A DNA stretch of 12,539 nt from NCBI GenBank assembly GCA_947380915.1, contig CANCSY010000074.1:1-12539 (forward strand). The letters run 5' to 3'. Source of the stretch: Beijerinckiaceae bacterium (GTDB lineage: Bacteria > Pseudomonadota > Alphaproteobacteria > Rhizobiales > Beijerinckiaceae). Position 1 is the stretch's first letter; every line of letters starts with the position of its first letter. A program made the translations under genes and the position numbers. Below, in pieces: positions 1-6,629 of the stretch. The notes under the pieces are model-generated. The model made no database searches, was not told the origin of the DNA, and worked only from the letters and a program-made list of their open reading frames with translations.

Positions 1-1
1 C

Positions 2-1123
2 AAGCCCATCGCGCTCGTCGGCCATTCCATGGCGGCGGATCTCATCACCCAATACGCCATGGACCGCAGCGATATCGGCGCCGTCGCCGCCCTCTCGGTC
101 TTCGGCGCGGGCATCACGCGCGAACAACCGCGCAATCTCATCGTGATAACAGGCGCATGGGAGCCAGCCATGCTGACGGAAGCGGCCGCGCGCATCGCCG
201 GTCTCGCCGCTGACGGACCTGCGCGCGAACGCGTCACCTATGGGGATTTCGCGCAGGGGACCGCGCGGCGCTATGTGCTGGCGGAGGGCGCCGAACACAT
301 TGGCGTGATCTATAGCCGGGACGGTTTGACGCAAACGCGCGACTGGCTGAACAGCGCCTTCGGGCAGAGCATGACAGGCGCCATCGACAGCCGTGGCGCA
401 TGGCTGGCGCTTCTGTTCGCGGGCCTGCTGGCCCTGGCCTGGCCCCTGTCAAAAGCGCTGCCCGTGCTTTCCTTGAAACCGCTGGGCGCGGGGCTTGGAT
501 GGAAGCGATTCGCCCCCATCGCCATCGCGCCAGCGATCCTGACGCCGCTCATCCTGTGGAAGGCGCCGACGGATTTTCTGCCGATTCTGCTGGGCGATTA
601 TCTCGCCGTGCATTTCGTGGTCTATGGCTTGCTGACCGTGGGCGGCCTCTGGCTCATGCGGCATGAGTCGCCCAGGGCTGCAAGCGATTGGCGCCGCCCG
701 CTGGCGCCCGCGCTTGGTCTGGCCGCCTATTATATTCTGGGCCTTGGCGCGCCCATCGACGCCTTCGTCACATCCTTCATGCCCAGCGCCGTGCGGTGGG
801 TGATCATTGCGCCCCTGTTCGTCGCCACCGCCCTTTATTTTCTTTGCGATGAATGGCTGACGCGTGGCGTTGGCGCGGCGCGGGGCGGCTACGCCTTCTC
901 GAAAGCCTGCTTCATCGCCTCGCTGCTGGGCGCAGTGGCGCTGAATCCGGAACGATTGTTTTTCCTGATCATCATCGTGCCGGTGATCTTCATTTTCTTT
1001 GTGGTCTACGGCCTGATCAGCCGGTGGACCTATAGTCGCACCGGCGATCCGCGTGTGGCGGCGCTGGGGAATGCGGCAGGTCTGACCTTCGCCATCGCCG
1101 TCACCTTCCCCATCGTCGGATAA
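2..1123 (+). CDS. Alpha/beta-hydrolase-like protein with C-terminal multi-pass membrane region (5' end missing)
   Basis: The reading frame is open from the first bases of the window, so the start lies outside it. The first visible residues include a nucleophile-elbow-like Gly-His-Ser-Met-Ala, with the Ser encoded at 26-28, as in alpha/beta hydrolases. About 90 residues later a Glu-His-Ile-Gly stretch could supply the catalytic His. From about residue 123 (counted from the Met at 29) to the end the protein is strongly hydrophobic, with roughly seven or eight likely membrane helices and a very hydrophobic one at about 310-330. This suggests a membrane-anchored hydrolase, but the substrate is unknown and I do not recognise a named family. 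It is on the opposite strand from the photosynthesis genes and its stop codon is one base from that of dxs. It probably marks the edge of the photosynthesis cluster. The hydrolase call is inferred from a partial domain. Confidence 0.6.
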   Translation, partial: KPIALVGHSMAADLITQYAMDRSDIGAVAALSVFGAGITREQPRNLIVITGAWEPAMLTEAAARIAGLAADGPARERVTYGDFAQGTARRYVLAEGAEHIGVIYSRDGLTQTRDWLNSAFGQSMTGAIDSRGAWLALLFAGLLALAWPLSKALPVLSLKPLGAGLGWKRFAPIAIAPAILTPLILWKAPTDFLPILLGDYLAVHFVVYGLLTVGGLWLMRHESPRAASDWRRPLAPALGLAAYYILGLGAPIDAFVTSFMPSAVRWVIIAPLFVATALYFLCDEWLTRGVGAARGGYAFSKACFIASLLGAVALNPERLFFLIIIVPVIFIFFVVYGLISRWTYSRTGDPRVAALGNAAGLTFAIAVTFPIVG

Positions 1124-1124
1124 A

Positions 1125-3035
1125 TCAAGCCCGCCGCGTGGCCGAGACCTGCGGCAAGGCCGACAGCACGCGTTCCACAATCGCCTTCGCGTCCAGGCCC
1201 GCCCTTGCGTAGAGCTTTTCTGGCTTGTCATGATCGAGGAAGAAGTCAGGCAGCACCATGGTGCGCACGCGCAGGCCCTTTTCCAGCAAGCCTTCATCCG
1301 ACAGATGCTGCAACACGAAGCAGCCGAAGCCGCCGGTGGAGCCCTCTTCCACCGTGATCAGCACCTCATGCTCGCGCGCCAGCCGCTCGATGAGTGCGGC
1401 GTCAAGCGGCTTGGCGAAGCGCGCGTCGGCCACCGTGGTCGACAGACCCCGCGCGGCCAGATCGTCGGCGGCGAGCAGACATTCGCCAAGGCGCGTGCCC
1501 AGCGACAGCAGCGCCACGCGCGAGCCCTCGCGCAAGACGCGGCCCTTGCCGATTTCCAGCACCTCGCCCCTGGCGGGCATGTCGACGCCCACGCCATCCC
1601 CGCGGGGATAGCGCAGGGCGATGGGGCCGGAATCATAGGCGGCGGCGGTGGCGACCATATGCACCAGTTCGGCCTCATCGGCGGCGGCCATCAGCACCAT
1701 GTTCGGCAGGCAACCGAGATAGGCGATGTCGAAGGACCCCGCATGGGTCGCGCCATCGGCGCCCACGAGGCCCGCGCGATCAATGGCGAACCGAACGGGC
1801 AGATTCTGCAGCGCCACATCATGCACGATCTGGTCATAGGCGCGCTGCAGGAAGGTGGAATAGATGGCGCAGAAGGGCTTGTAGCCCTCGGTCGCAAGGC
1901 CCGCCGCAAAAGTCACCGCGTGTTGCTCGGCGATGCCCACGTCGAAGATGCGATCAGGGAACGCGTTGCCGAAAATATCCATGCCCGTGCCTGATGGCAT
2001 GGCGGCGGTGATGCCCACGATCTTGTCATCGAGCTGCGCGGCCTTCACCAGGCTTTCGCCGAAGACGCGCGTATAGGAGGGCGCATTGGCTTTGGGCTTC
2101 ACTTGCGCGCCGCTGACGAGGTCAAAGGCGTTGACGCCATGCAGTTTGTCGGCCGCAGCTTCGGCGGGGGCGTAGCCCTTGCCCTTTTGGGTCACCACAT
2201 GGACGAGAATCGGGCCTTCCTGCGCATCGCGCACATTTTGCAGCACGGGCAGGAGATGTTCGAAATTATGCCCATCGATAGGCCCGACATAATAGAAGCC
2301 GAGCTGCTCGAAGAGCGTGCCGCCGGTAAAGAAGCCGCGCGTCAGTTCTTCGGCGCGGCGGGCGCTTTCGAAGATGAAGGGCGGCATCTTCTTGGCGATC
2401 TTCTTGCCCTTCTCGCGCAGGCCCCGATAGGTCCCGCCTGAGAGCAGCCGAGACAGATAGGATGACAGCGCGCCGACCGGGGGCGCGATGGACATGTCGT
2501 TGTCGTTGAGGATCACGATGAGGCGCGAATCCATGGCGCCCGCATTGTTCATGGCCTCATAGGCCATGCCTGCGGACATGGAGCCATCGCCGATGACCGC
2601 CACCACATTGTTCTTCCGGCCTTCAAGGTCGCGCGCGACGGCCATGCCCAGGCCCGCCGAAATGGAGGTCGAGGAATGGGCGGCGCCAAAGGGGTCGTAT
2701 TCGCTTTCTGTGCGCTTGGTGAAGCCCGAGAGCCCATCGGCCTGGCGCAGGGTGCGGATGCGGTCGCGGCGTCCGGTGAGGATCTTGTGGGGATAGGCCT
2801 GGTGGCCCACGTCCCAGATGAGGCGATCCTCGGGCGTGTTGAAGGTGTAATGCAGCGCCACCGTCAGTTCGACGACGCCAAGGCCCGCGCCAAGATGGCC
2901 GCCGGTGACGGAGACCGCGCTGATGGTCTCGCGGCGCAATTCGTCGGCGACCTGCGTCAGTTTCTTCTTCGAGAGTTTGCGCAGATCCGCAGGCAGATGG
3001 ATCGTGTCGAGGAGGGGAGTCTGACTCTCAGCCAT
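1125..3035 (-). CDS. dxs: 1-deoxy-D-xylulose-5-phosphate synthase
   Basis: This cytosolic thiamine-diphosphate enzyme condenses pyruvate and glyceraldehyde 3-phosphate to 1-deoxy-D-xylulose 5-phosphate, the entry step of the MEP isoprenoid pathway. The 636-residue protein has normal family length. It shows the early His47 region (VTGGHLG), the Gly-His-Gln-Ala-Tyr-Pro-His-Lys segment at about 77-84, the ThDP/Mg motif GDGSMSAG at 149-156 with NDND at 177-180, GPIDGHN at 251-257, and the transketolase-type catalytic Glu370 in AEQHAV. The frame is open further upstream (749 codons in all), but that extension overlaps the coding DNA of the preceding membrane gene. The ATG at 3035 (MAESQ) gives the family N-terminus; an ATG four codons earlier is possible. 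The start overlaps the upstream stop by 8 bases, which suggests translational coupling. It is the last gene of the bchP-tspO string and likely supplies precursors for the BChl tail and carotenoids. A housekeeping dxs elsewhere in the genome is possible. Confidence 0.97.
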   Translation of the reverse strand: MAESQTPLLDTIHLPADLRKLSKKKLTQVADELRRETISAVSVTGGHLGAGLGVVELTVALHYTFNTPEDRLIWDVGHQAYPHKILTGRRDRIRTLRQADGLSGFTKRTESEYDPFGAAHSSTSISAGLGMAVARDLEGRKNNVVAVIGDGSMSAGMAYEAMNNAGAMDSRLIVILNDNDMSIAPPVGALSSYLSRLLSGGTYRGLREKGKKIAKKMPPFIFESARRAEELTRGFFTGGTLFEQLGFYYVGPIDGHNFEHLLPVLQNVRDAQEGPILVHVVTQKGKGYAPAEAAADKLHGVNAFDLVSGAQVKPKANAPSYTRVFGESLVKAAQLDDKIVGITAAMPSGTGMDIFGNAFPDRIFDVGIAEQHAVTFAAGLATEGYKPFCAIYSTFLQRAYDQIVHDVALQNLPVRFAIDRAGLVGADGATHAGSFDIAYLGCLPNMVLMAAADEAELVHMVATAAAYDSGPIALRYPRGDGVGVDMPARGEVLEIGKGRVLREGSRVALLSLGTRLGECLLAADDLAARGLSTTVADARFAKPLDAALIERLAREHEVLITVEEGSTGGFGCFVLQHLSDEGLLEKGLRVRTMVLPDFFLDHDKPEKLYARAGLDAKAIVERVLSALPQVSATRRA

Positions 3036-3417
3036 TTGTGGCCTCATCTTTTGGCGCCGATGGCGCGGGACGAATGCGGGATGGATTGGCGCGCAGCGAC
3101 AGGGTCGCGCGGATATTGGGTTGCGAGGGGTCGCTGGCGACGGTGCGGCGGCCATCGCCCCAGCGCGCCGCAAGGTCCACGAAATGGGCGAGACACCCAG
3201 CGACCATGCAGGCGGCGATCCAGCCGCCCGAAGCGCCGGACACGGCGCCGCGCAGGGCGACCAGCAGAAAAGCGCCTGTGACGAGATTGCTGAGGAAGGC
3301 CAGGGGTTGTGGACCGCTTCCCATAAGCGCGCGCCAGCCAAGGATCGCCGCGCCCTCCAGGGCGACGAACGCAAGGATCCAGTCGATCAGCGCGGCGTTG
3401 ATGATCATGTCGGCCAT
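3028..3417 (-). CDS. Small three-helix membrane protein of unknown function
   Basis: The 129-residue product is not one I recognise. Hydrophobic stretches at about 7-32, 39-60 and 65-85 predict three membrane helices, with two Cys (70, 75) and a His-Phe-Val-Asp in the third. They are followed by a polar, basic, Pro/Ser-rich tail of about 40 residues. A ribosome-binding-like AAGGGA lies about 9 bases before the ATG at 3417, and a second Met at codon 4 is possible. The frame extends upstream to 3705, but that part runs antiparallel-frame through tspO and is rejected. The gene lies 26 bases after tspO and its last bases overlap the dxs start, so it is probably co-transcribed with both. Context suggests an accessory role in photosynthetic membrane or isoprenoid/tetrapyrrole metabolism. 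This is inference only. Confidence 0.75.
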   Translation of the reverse strand: MADMIINAALIDWILAFVALEGAAILGWRALMGSGPQPLAFLSNLVTGAFLLVALRGAVSGASGGWIAACMVAGCLAHFVDLAARWGDGRRTVASDPSQPNIRATLSLRANPSRIRPAPSAPKDEATNG

Positions 3418-3443
3418 GCCGGCATTCCCTTGGTCTTCTGTTT

Positions 3444-3944
3444 TTACGCGCTGGCCTTGAAGGGCCAGTTGAGTTGCACGATCTTCAGGTTCAACAGGCC
3501 CGCGAAGGAGACCCAGGCCAGATAGGGGCACATCAGCAAACCGGCGGTCTGGGATATGCGGAAGGTGGCGATGACGAGCGCGAGGATCGAGAGCCAGAGC
3601 AGCACGAGATCCGCGAGCGCCCAATCGGGCCTCTGCAGGCGAAAGAAAAAGGCGCTCCAGAGCACATTGAAGACGCCATTGATCGCGAATAGCCCGATCA
3701 GCCAATGGCGCTGTTCATCCGTTTCGGCGCCCTCCCAGGCGCTGATCCCGCTGGCGGCGATGCAGGTGAAGATCAGCGTCCATGCCGGGCCGAACAGCCA
3801 GTTCGGCGGGCGCCATGATGGAAAACGCAGGCCCTCATACCAGGGCCCGACCACCGTGAGCATGCCCCCGGCGAAAGCGACCAGCAGCGCCACGCCGCCG
3901 CCGATCACGATCACTGTCCAGCGTTCGCCGAGGAGGTCGTTCAT
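3444..3944 (-). CDS. tspO: TspO/MBR family tryptophan-rich sensory protein
   Basis: TspO is a five-helix membrane protein related to the mitochondrial translocator protein. In Rhodobacter it binds tetrapyrroles and tunes photosynthesis gene expression in response to oxygen. The 166-residue product has the expected length and aromatic-rich family signature: FPSWRPPNWLFGPAW at about 41-55, AINGVFNVLWSAFFF at about 87-101, and PYLAWVSFAGLLNLKIVQLN near the C-terminus. Five hydrophobic segments can be counted. The ATG at 3944 overlaps the bchP stop in an ATGA junction and has no good Shine-Dalgarno sequence, so translation is probably coupled to bchP. A longer frame reaching 4196 would run through bchP and is rejected. 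In Rhodobacter tspO lies by crtB, not directly after bchP, so this position is a local variation. Confidence 0.95.
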   Translation of the reverse strand: MNDLLGERWTVIVIGGGVALLVAFAGGMLTVVGPWYEGLRFPSWRPPNWLFGPAWTLIFTCIAASGISAWEGAETDEQRHWLIGLFAINGVFNVLWSAFFFRLQRPDWALADLVLLWLSILALVIATFRISQTAGLLMCPYLAWVSFAGLLNLKIVQLNWPFKASA

Positions 3945-5128
3945 GGGTTCACAAGCCGGAACAGATGGGCGAGATCCTTGAAGAAGATGCGCACATGGGC
4001 CATGGGATCGGCGCGCACCAGCTCCTTGTTCATATAGGCTTCCCAGGTCAGGCGCTGCACGTCCGGGTCCCGGCAGATGCTGACGAAACGTTCGCGGCGC
4101 TTGTCGGAGGAATACCAGAAATACTGCATGATCCCGAGGATCCAGAAGACGCGGCCATGCAGCTTCATGAAGCGTTCGCGCGCCGTGGCGAAGCAACGGG
4201 CGTCGCCGGTCTTCAGCACCATTTCGGCGGCCTCGGCCGACAGGCGTCCGCCGAGCATGGCGTAATAGATGCCCTCGCCGGAGGCCGGCGCCACAACGCC
4301 GGCTGCGTCGCCCGCCAGAATCACATCACGGCCATTGTCCCAGCGCTTCAACGGCTTCATGGGGATCGGCGCGCCCTCCTTGCGGATCGTCTTCGATCCC
4401 TCGAGGCCGGTGATGGAGCGCAGGTCCCGGACGGAATTCTTCAGTGAGAAGCCCTTGCTCGCGCTGCCCGTGCCCACGCTCATGGTGTCGCCGTGGGGGA
4501 AGATCCAGGCGTAGAAATCCGGCGACAGCTTGCCGCGATAATAGATCTCGCAGCGCTTGGCGAGCTCGTCGTCATTGGCGGGCGCCTCGATGATCTCGTG
4601 ATAGGCGAAGACGAATTTCGTCTTGTCGGCGCCCGGCACTTCCTGGCGTCCCACCACCGAATTGGCCCCGTCCGCGCCAATGATGATGCGCCCGCGCGCC
4701 TGCTCCATCGTGGCCGACCCGTCGCGGCGCTGGTAATACACCACGGCCATGCCATCAGGATCCCTGATGATCTTCACATAGAGACCGGTGCGCCGTTCGG
4801 CGCCGGAGTCCTGCGCGCGCTGGCGCAGCCACTCGTCATAGTCCTCGCGGTCGACCATGCCGACATAGCCGCCCTTGATGGGCATATCGACATGCTTGTC
4901 CTGCGGAGAAATCATCCGCGCCGAACTCACCCGCGCTTTCAGCAGATGCTCGGGAATGTCGAAGTCCCGCATGAGGCGGGGCGGGATGGCGCCGCCGCAG
5001 GGCTTGATGCGGCCGCCCTTGTCGAGCAGTAGCACCTTGCGGCCCGCACGCGCCAGATCATTGGCCGCCGTGGCGCCCGCCGGCCCGCCGCCGACCACGA
5101 TGACATCAAAAATTTCCTGAGCGCTCAT
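3941..5128 (-). CDS. bchP: Geranylgeranyl diphosphate/geranylgeranyl-bacteriochlorophyll reductase
   Basis: BchP reduces three double bonds of the geranylgeranyl tail to phytyl, using FAD and a reductant, at the membrane surface. The 395-residue protein begins with the Rossmann FAD motif VIVVGGGPAGATAA. It continues with an acidic LLLDK strand end, the GGR-family KPCGGAIPPRL segment, a GRIIIGADGANS motif, and the second FAD signature VILAGDAAGVVAPASGEGI. Its length matches the family. A TTG at 5137 would extend it by three residues but sits one base after the ribosome-binding sequence. The ATG at 5128, 10 bases after GGGAGG, is the better start. That GGGAGG overlaps the stop codon of the upstream transporter gene, and the 3' end overlaps the tspO start, so the genes are tightly linked. 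Chlorophyll-type reductase is favoured over archaeal-lipid-type GGR by the PGC context. Confidence 0.96.
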   Translation of the reverse strand: MSAQEIFDVIVVGGGPAGATAANDLARAGRKVLLLDKGGRIKPCGGAIPPRLMRDFDIPEHLLKARVSSARMISPQDKHVDMPIKGGYVGMVDREDYDEWLRQRAQDSGAERRTGLYVKIIRDPDGMAVVYYQRRDGSATMEQARGRIIIGADGANSVVGRQEVPGADKTKFVFAYHEIIEAPANDDELAKRCEIYYRGKLSPDFYAWIFPHGDTMSVGTGSASKGFSLKNSVRDLRSITGLEGSKTIRKEGAPIPMKPLKRWDNGRDVILAGDAAGVVAPASGEGIYYAMLGGRLSAEAAEMVLKTGDARCFATARERFMKLHGRVFWILGIMQYFWYSSDKRRERFVSICRDPDVQRLTWEAYMNKELVRADPMAHVRIFFKDLAHLFRLVNP

Positions 5129-5143
5129 TGACCTCAAGCCTCC

Positions 5144-6529
5144 CTAGGTTCCCGCCGCCAGCGGATCATTTTTACGGTTTATTTCGGCGCCGCGTTCAAC
5201 CGCTGCGCCGCTTGTGGTGAGCCGCGCCGCAAGGACGGCGGAGGCGAGAAACAGGACGGCCTCGCCGACGAACACGCTCGCATAGGCGGTGCTCGCGTCC
5301 GACAGGGCATGGCGCGCGATATCGACGGCGGCTGTTCCCAAGAACCCGCCAAGGCCGAAAGCGATGGCCTGCGCGGCGCCCCAGAGCCCCATGCGCGTGC
5401 CTTCGCGCGATGCGGCGCCGGAGCCCGCAAGGCTCATCATCGAGCCGATGGCGGAGACGGCGAAAGCGCCATTGGAGACGCCCAGCGCAAAGACCGCCGC
5501 GCGCAAGGGAAAATCGGGACCCGCAAAGGCGCCAGCCGCGACGGCGACCAGGGAAAGCGCCGACGCCACGCATCCGCCGACCGTCCATGCCCCCAGCGTG
5601 CCAAATCCGGCGAAGGACACGAGAAAGGCGACCGACAACATGCCGACCAGCACGCCGCCATGCTGCACGCCCGCGAGCTTGGTGGTGGCGCCCGGCGTCA
5701 TGGAGAAGACAAGGCCCGCATAGGGTTCGATGATCAATTCCTGCGCGCTATAGGCGAGCATGGAGACGAAGATGAAGATAGTGAAGCGCCGCGCGGCGGG
5801 CTCGTTCCAGATCTGGCCGATGGCCTCGCGGAACGGCGGTTTCTTCGGGCGAGCGGCATGATCTTTTGCCGCGGCCGCAGCCACGCCCGCGACAGTGTTT
5901 TCGACGCCCCAGACCGAGAGGGAGGCGAGGCAGAAGGCGATGGCGCAGACGCCGCCGGTCACCTCGATGAGGCGCTCGTTCGAGAAGGGGTCGAGGAAAT
6001 GTCCGGCCAGGGGCGCGGTGAGCGCAAAGCCGAAAATCATCATCACCCAGACGATGGTGGCCGCCGCCGCTCGTCGGCGCGGCTCCACGCAACTCGCCAG
6101 CATGGTGAGCACGGAGGTGCCCGCAGCGCCCACGCCAAGGCCGATGAGAAGAAAGGCGAAAATCGCCAGCGCGAGTCCCGCCACAAGCTGGACGGACATC
6201 AGGGCGGTGGCCAGCGCAGCGCCAAAACCGCCCAGCGCCAACAGGCCCATGCCCGCAATGATCCAGGGAGTGCGGCGCCCGCCAATGTCGGCGCGAAAGC
6301 CCCAGGCCGGGCGCAGGATCTGGACGGCATGATGCAGCGCCATCAACAGGCCGGGCACAACGGCGGGCAGAAAGAGTTCGACGATCATCACGCGGTTGAT
6401 GGTCGAGGTCATCATGACGACGATGGCGCCAAGACAGGTTTGTACGAGACCCAGACGGACGATGCCGAGCCAACCCAGGGTTGCTGGGCTGTGTGTTTTG
6501 ACAGGGTCGGGGTGCGCTAAGCTTTCCAT
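5144..6529 (-). CDS. BCD-family MFS transporter (PucC/LhaA/Bch2-type)
   Basis: This is a 461-residue protein of about 12 membrane helices belonging to the PucC/LhaA/ORF428 group of the major facilitator superfamily. Members assist light-harvesting complex assembly or pigment delivery; the transported substrate is not settled. Family features include the start WLGIVRLGLVQTCLGAIVVM, the segment HHAVQILRPAWGFRAD, GGRRTPWIIAGMG in the first cytoplasmic loop, and a central hydrophilic loop (AAAAAKDHAARPKKPPFREA). Its place directly upstream of bchP matches the Rhodobacter ORF428 homologue. In most such clusters bchG lies just upstream, but here the next gene is ppsR. A TTG at 6532 could add one residue; the ATG at 6529 is preferred. 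Neither has a clear Shine-Dalgarno sequence, and the proposed promoter would start transcription almost at the ATG. Two PpsR-type sites lie upstream. Confidence 0.93.
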   Translation of the reverse strand: MESLAHPDPVKTHSPATLGWLGIVRLGLVQTCLGAIVVMMTSTINRVMIVELFLPAVVPGLLMALHHAVQILRPAWGFRADIGGRRTPWIIAGMGLLALGGFGAALATALMSVQLVAGLALAIFAFLLIGLGVGAAGTSVLTMLASCVEPRRRAAAATIVWVMMIFGFALTAPLAGHFLDPFSNERLIEVTGGVCAIAFCLASLSVWGVENTVAGVAAAAAKDHAARPKKPPFREAIGQIWNEPAARRFTIFIFVSMLAYSAQELIIEPYAGLVFSMTPGATTKLAGVQHGGVLVGMLSVAFLVSFAGFGTLGAWTVGGCVASALSLVAVAAGAFAGPDFPLRAAVFALGVSNGAFAVSAIGSMMSLAGSGAASREGTRMGLWGAAQAIAFGLGGFLGTAAVDIARHALSDASTAYASVFVGEAVLFLASAVLAARLTTSGAAVERGAEINRKNDPLAAGT

Positions 6530-6564
6530 CAAGTGGAAAGTAAACTTGACATTCTATCTGTCAA
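6530..6564 (-). promoter_or_regulatory. Candidate sigma-70 promoter of the PucC-like/bchP operon
   Basis: On the minus strand a perfect -35 box TTGACA (6564-6559) is followed after 16 bases by the weak -10-like TACTTT (6542-6537). This would place the transcription start near 6530, directly before the ATG at 6529, giving a leaderless or nearly leaderless message. An alternative -10, TAGAAT (6556-6551), has no good -35. The -35 box lies inside an exact PpsR-type palindrome. Confidence 0.4.
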
Positions 6565-6565
6565 G
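6545..6565. repeat. Perfect inverted repeat CTTGACA-N7-TGTCAAG
   Basis: Two 7-base arms (6545-6551 and 6559-6565) are exact reverse complements around the spacer TTCTATC. Each arm carries a TTGACA, one on each strand. It overlaps the PpsR-type site and may be an operator for a second factor, or an extended contact for the same one. Confidence 0.6.
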
Positions 6566-6576
6566 ACAAAATTACA
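6559..6576. promoter_or_regulatory. PpsR/CrtJ-type operator, TGT-N12-ACA (exact)
   Basis: TGT at 6559-6561 and ACA at 6574-6576 are separated by exactly 12 bases, matching the PpsR/CrtJ consensus. The minus-strand -35 box of the transporter gene falls within it, so binding should block RNA polymerase. The TGT half also forms the right arm of a separate inverted repeat, CTTGACA-N7-TGTCAAG (6545-6565). Confidence 0.65.
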
Positions 6577-6588
6577 GTTCCAGTCTAT

Positions 6589-6629
6589 GCAAGCCTGTAA
6601 ACCGCCCTGGACACCTCAATTAGGCTTGC
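6589..6629. repeat. Eight-base inverted repeat at the ppsR 3' end
   Basis: GCAAGCCT (6589-6596) and AGGCTTGC (6622-6629) are exact reverse complements around a 25-base loop that holds the second PpsR-type site and the ppsR stop codon. In the ppsR transcript this could fold as a hairpin. No U-run follows directly on the minus strand, so it is not called a terminator; it could limit read-through or protect the 3' end. Confidence 0.4.
6596..6613. promoter_or_regulatory. Second PpsR/CrtJ-type operator, TGT-N12-ACA (exact)
   Basis: TGT at 6596-6598 and ACA at 6611-6613 have the exact 12-base spacing. The site ends three bases before the ppsR stop codon and lies 37 bases, centre to centre, from the site at 6559-6576. 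Paired sites fit the cooperative binding known for PpsR/CrtJ. The inner bases are less symmetrical than in the classic bchC site, so affinity may be lower. Confidence 0.55.

Noticed and set aside
1100..1140. Bidirectional terminator between the first gene and dxs
   Set aside because: No GC-rich hairpin with a T-run is visible around the adjacent stop codons.
449..1297. A 282-codon open frame on the minus strand opposite the first gene
   Set aside because: It crosses the dxs end and lies antisense to a hydrophobic membrane frame; its charged low-complexity product is a shadow.
3036..3374. N-terminal extension of dxs to 749 residues
   Set aside because: The added 113 residues overlap the small membrane gene, show no Dxs similarity and are Arg/Pro/Ala-rich; the ATG at 3035 gives normal family length.
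3945..4196. N-terminal extension of tspO
   Set aside because: It runs through the conserved 3' end of bchP in another frame; the ATGA junction at 3941-3944 is the natural start.
5309..6520. A 403-codon open frame on the plus strand opposite the PucC-like gene
   Set aside because: It is antisense to a clear membrane protein; its composition (Arg/Gly/His/Asp-rich, no domain) is typical of a shadow frame in GC-rich DNA.
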